Shown here piece by piece: positions 7,243 through 9,710 of a stretch of 9,710 bases of DNA. The translations under genes were made by a program, and so were the position numbers. Within the stretch, counting starts at the first letter, position 1. Every line of letters starts with the position of its first letter. The stretch is taken from positions 1 through 9,710 of the forward strand of contig VGKM01000038.1 in the NCBI GenBank assembly GCA_016867005.1. Direction: 5' to 3'. Below the pieces are notes generated by a model, which was given only the letters and a program-made list of their open reading frames with translations, was not told where the DNA came from and ran no database searches. The stretch is from Candidatus Omnitrophota bacterium. Its GTDB lineage: Bacteria; Omnitrophota; Gorgyraeia; Gygaellales; Profunditerraquicolaceae.

Positions 7243-7701
7243 TCAGATGATCTGTTTTGCTTTGTTGATTTTTCCTAAAGGCAATTCCAATAAATTCCCG
7301 CCTGTTTCAATAAATATGGCCTCGTCTTCCACTTTACTTATAATGCCGTCCCATTCAAGTTTTCCGCAGACCAATTCGCTTAAGAAAACTTTTATTTTCC
7401 TGCCCCTGCAGCGCATAAAATCAAACTTGCCTGCCAACGGCCTGTCCAGGCCGGGGGAAGAAATTTCCAGGGTATAACCCCCTTCAATTATGTTCTCGCT
7501 ATCCAGGATCGAACCGATTTGGCTGTTTAATCCCGCGCATTCGCCAAGGCTGATATTGCCAAGCGGCGTATCAACCAATATCCTTAAAAAAATATCCCTT
7601 CCTTCATAGCGGTAAGCAAGATCCACTAAAAGATACCCCCGGCTTTCCAGGAAACCGCCGATCAGCGACCTTAATTTTTCGATTATTTCGTTTCTATCCA
7701 C
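7243..7701 (-). CDS. rimP: Ribosome maturation factor RimP
   Basis: RimP assists 30S subunit assembly. The 152-residue length is typical. The family hallmark YTLEISSPGLDRPL is at 76-89, followed by FDFMRCRGRKIKVFL, and GYLLVDLAYR lies in the N-terminal domain. A C-terminal Sm-like beta domain spans about 93-152. The start is GTG at 7701, eight bases inside the end of proS. I chose it because AAAAGG at 7710-7715 lies eight bases upstream and the frame then begins with the MDRNEIIEKL-type helix expected for the family. Its place directly before nusA is the conserved arrangement and supports the call independently of the motif. Confidence 0.95.
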   Translation of the reverse strand: MDRNEIIEKLRSLIGGFLESRGYLLVDLAYRYEGRDIFLRILVDTPLGNISLGECAGLNSQIGSILDSENIIEGGYTLEISSPGLDRPLAGKFDFMRCRGRKIKVFLSELVCGKLEWDGIISKVEDEAIFIETGGNLLELPLGKINKAKQII

Positions 7702-8941
7702 TAATACTGCCTTTTAGTTTATTCAAGATCATTTCTTCTGTTCCGGTGATCTTCTCATTATTGCTCCGGCATTTTAATTCAATCGTATTATTCTTAAGGT
7801 AATCCTTGCCTATGATAAGCTGATAAGTTATACCCAATAAATCGGCATCTTTAAACTTCACGCCCGCTCTCTCATCACGGTCATCAAAAAGCACATCAAT
7901 AGAATCACCTTCGAGTTCCTCGTAGATCTGGGCTGCTTTTTGTTTAATCGCCCCATCCCCGGAATCCAGAGAAATAATGACCGCCTTATAAGGGCTTATT
8001 TCTTTCGGCCAGACGATCCCTGAATCATCGCGGTTCTGCTCAATGATAGCTGAAACCAGGCGCGATACGCCTATGCCGTAGCAACCCATGATTATCGGAA
8101 GCAGCTTGCCTGATTCATTGACAAAATTAGCCCCGAGCATGGAGGTATATTTGGTACCTAATTGAAAAATGTGCCCGACTTCCAGGGTATTTATCTTTTC
8201 CATCTGCGTGCCGCATTTGGTACATTTTTCTTCTTTATCTTTATATCCTAATGCATGTTTACAGGCCGGGCACAATAAAACTATGTCTTCTCCTTCGGAA
8301 GCAGGGACCATGAATTCATGGGAAACGCTTCCCCCCATAACGCCGGAATCTGCTTCCGTAACTAAAAAGTCCAGGCCGCATCTTTTAAAAATCTTTAAGT
8401 ATGCTTTGCGCATCGCTTCGTAGTTTATTTTTAACCCGGCTTCATCCCTATCAAAACTATAAGCATCTTTCATGATGAATTCGCAGCCTCTTACCAGGCC
8501 AAAACGCGGCCGGATCTCGTCACGGAATTTAGTTTGGATCTGATAGAGTATGAGCGGTAACTGTTTATAGCTTGAGATGTAGCCCTTGACTAAATCAGTG
8601 ATGACTTCTTCGTGGGTCGGGCCTAGACAAACATGCCTTCCGCGCCTATCCGTAAATTTAATCATCACCTCGCCTAAAATCTCGTCGCGCCCTGTCTTAA
8701 GCCATAATTCTTTTGGCTGCAGCGCAGGCAGCAATAATTCTGCGGCGCCCGCAGCATTCATTTCGTCTCGGATAATCTTTTCGATATTATTCAATACTCT
8801 TAATCCGAGGGGAAGATATGAATAAACCCCTGCCATAAGCATACGGATAAGCCCCGCACGCAGCATCAATTGATGGCTTGCTGATTCAGCTTCCTGCGGA
8901 TTCTCTTTTAACGTCGGAATGAATGTCTTGGTCCAAAACAT
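7694..8941 (-). CDS. proS: Prolyl-tRNA synthetase, short form lacking the INS editing domain
   Basis: ProS charges tRNA-Pro with proline. The 415-residue class II enzyme matches bacterial ProRS from its first residues (FIPTLKENPQEAESASHQLMLRAGLI). Motif 1 is near 38-50, the GPTHEE loop is at 107-112, motif 2 FRDEIRPRFGLVRGCEFIMKDA spans 139-160, and motif 3 GCYGIGVSRL is at 286-295. The anticodon-binding domain covers about 316-415 with FDDRDERAGVKFKDADLLGI. Usual bacterial ProRS is about 570 residues, with a roughly 180-residue INS domain between motifs 2 and 3 that hydrolyses Ala-tRNA-Pro. Here that domain is gone: only about 35 residues (219-253) separate the flanks, and they carry CPAC at 224-227 and CTKCG at 240-244, a likely zinc knuckle. 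The ATG at 8941 has AAGGA at 8949-8953, seven bases upstream, three bases past the cpaF stop. The frame is intact, so this is not a decayed gene. Confidence 0.96.
   Translation of the reverse strand: MFWTKTFIPTLKENPQEAESASHQLMLRAGLIRMLMAGVYSYLPLGLRVLNNIEKIIRDEMNAAGAAELLLPALQPKELWLKTGRDEILGEVMIKFTDRRGRHVCLGPTHEEVITDLVKGYISSYKQLPLILYQIQTKFRDEIRPRFGLVRGCEFIMKDAYSFDRDEAGLKINYEAMRKAYLKIFKRCGLDFLVTEADSGVMGGSVSHEFMVPASEGEDIVLLCPACKHALGYKDKEEKCTKCGTQMEKINTLEVGHIFQLGTKYTSMLGANFVNESGKLLPIIMGCYGIGVSRLVSAIIEQNRDDSGIVWPKEISPYKAVIISLDSGDGAIKQKAAQIYEELEGDSIDVLFDDRDERAGVKFKDADLLGITYQLIIGKDYLKNNTIELKCRSNNEKITGTEEMILNKLKGSISG
7710..7715 (-). promoter_or_regulatory. Shine-Dalgarno supporting the GTG start of rimP
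   Basis: AAAAGG on the minus strand lies eight bases before the GTG at 7701, within the last codons of proS. It decides the start, because no ATG is available at a comparable position and the family begins near here. Confidence 0.6.
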
Positions 8942-8944
8942 ACC

Positions 8945-9710
8945 TCAGTCCTTTTTAAATATTCCCTGCGGCAATTCAATGCCTGCTTTTTTAAATACCG
9001 GCAAACTTAACGGGATAACGCCTGTTGAATTCCATCTTCCCTTTGCTTTGCCGTCGGCATCAAGCCCTTCAAAATCATAGACAAAAAGATCCTCTAGGAT
9101 TGCCCTGCCTTCTTTTAAGCCGTTTATCTGCGTGATATGGGTAATTTTACGCGAGCCGTCTGATAACTGCTCCTGCTGGACAATCAAATTTACCGCTGCG
9201 GCGATCTGACGGTGTATTGCTTCCATGCTGATGGGTAAACCTGATGTCAAGATCATTGTCTCTATACGGTAAATCACATCCATCGGTGAATTGGCATGTA
9301 ATACTACCAATGAGCCGTGGTGGCCGGAACAGATCGCCTGAAGCATGTCTATTGCCTCAGAGCCCCTTATTTCACCTAAAATAATTCTGTCCGGGCGCAT
9401 ACGCAAGGAATTCTTGAATAAGTCCCTGATAGACACCTCGCCTCTGCCTTCAATATTGGAATGCCTTGATTCAAGCCGGACAACATGCTCCTGGCTTAGA
9501 TGCAGCTCTGCCGTATCTTCAATAGTAATAATTCTTTCTTCATCGTCAATATAGGTAGAAAGGACATTCAGGGTTGTGGTCTTGCCTGCTCCGGTTGCGC
9601 CGGAAAAAATGATATTGAGTTTGGCCTTTATTGCTGCAACCAGAAAATCGCTCATCCTTTTATCCATCGTGCCCAAATTTACCAGGTCATCGGCGCTCTT
9701 TATTTCTTTT
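8945..9710 (-). CDS. cpaF: CpaF/TadA-family type II/IV secretion ATPase, C-terminal part (runs off right edge)
   Basis: This is the ATPase that powers Tad/Flp pilus assembly at the inner face of the cytoplasmic membrane. The window holds 254 codons of the RecA-like C-terminal domain. The frame stays open to the right edge, so the N-terminus is missing. Counting from the first complete codon, Walker A GATGAGKTT is at 37-45. The Asp box is TIEDTAEL, the Walker B region is RPDRIILGEIRGSEA, and the His box is GHHGSLVVLHANSP. The tail NSTGVIPLSLPVF is typical of CpaF rather than PilB or PilT. An internal TTG at 9676 is not a real start: matching sequence (KEIKSADDLVNL) continues upstream of it. 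tadB and tadC, which usually follow cpaF, are absent; proS starts three bases after the stop. Confidence 0.93.
   Translation of the reverse strand, partial: KEIKSADDLVNLGTMDKRMSDFLVAAIKAKLNIIFSGATGAGKTTTLNVLSTYIDDEERIITIEDTAELHLSQEHVVRLESRHSNIEGRGEVSIRDLFKNSLRMRPDRIILGEIRGSEAIDMLQAICSGHHGSLVVLHANSPMDVIYRIETMILTSGLPISMEAIHRQIAAAVNLIVQQEQLSDGSRKITHITQINGLKEGRAILEDLFVYDFEGLDADGKAKGRWNSTGVIPLSLPVFKKAGIELPQGIFKKD

Noticed and set aside
7694..8941. Short ProS as a frameshifted or decayed gene
   Set aside because: All class II motifs and the anticodon-binding domain are in one intact frame, and the missing INS is cleanly bounded, so it is a short-form enzyme.
9674..9676. TTG as the start of the secretion ATPase
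   Set aside because: The frame stays open to the window edge, and the residues before the TTG continue the CpaF pattern, so the gene is simply truncated by the window.
1..9710. Defence system, prophage, insertion sequence or CRISPR array
   Set aside because: Every base beyond short spacers belongs to recognisable housekeeping genes on one strand; I saw no direct or inverted repeats, transposase or integrase motifs.

Overview
The window is a gene-dense bacterial chromosomal segment with ten genes, all on the minus strand. It is almost gap-free: the largest spacer is 49 bases, and several neighbours overlap by 4 to 32 bases. Read in the direction of transcription, from high to low coordinates, the order is: Tad/Flp pilus ATPase cpaF (cut by the right edge), proS, rimP, nusA, infB, trpS, scpA, ruvB, queH, and a SpoIID/LytB-domain gene (cut by the left edge). 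I see no RNA gene, mobile element, CRISPR array, terminator hairpin or promoter. The promoter of this probable operon should lie beyond the right edge.

The host looks like an anaerobic or thermophile-related Gram-negative lineage. The gene order (Tad ATPase, INS-less proS, rimP-nusA-infB, trpS-scpA-ruvB-queH-spoIID) and mid-range GC suggest a candidate phylum such as Omnitrophota. This is inference from context, not a database match. Two genes encode probable iron-sulfur proteins (the TrpS with a four-Cys cluster motif, and QueH), which fits an anaerobic lifestyle.

Layout: 8945-9710 is the secretion ATPase. 3869-8941 is a translation block of two aminoacyl-tRNA synthetase-type genes' worth of charging and initiation functions with the classic rimP-nusA-infB core inside it (proS, rimP, nusA, infB), followed by trpS at 2886-3872. 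2125-2889 is scpA (chromosome condensation) and 1098-2156 is ruvB (Holliday junction migration). 563-1096 is queH (last step of queuosine synthesis) and 1-513 is the N-terminal part of a SpoIID-type peptidoglycan-acting protein. The ruvB-queH-spoIID order resembles clusters in which queA and tgt follow, so these are predicted just left of the window.

This is largely a housekeeping region, and I do not see an undescribed defence or mobile system. The points most worth a second look are in the two synthetases. ProS has lost the INS editing domain and keeps a compact CxxC-x12-CxxC knuckle at that site. TrpS carries a C-x20-C-x6-C-x2-C motif nearly identical in spacing to the [4Fe-4S] motif known from Thermotoga maritima TrpRS.
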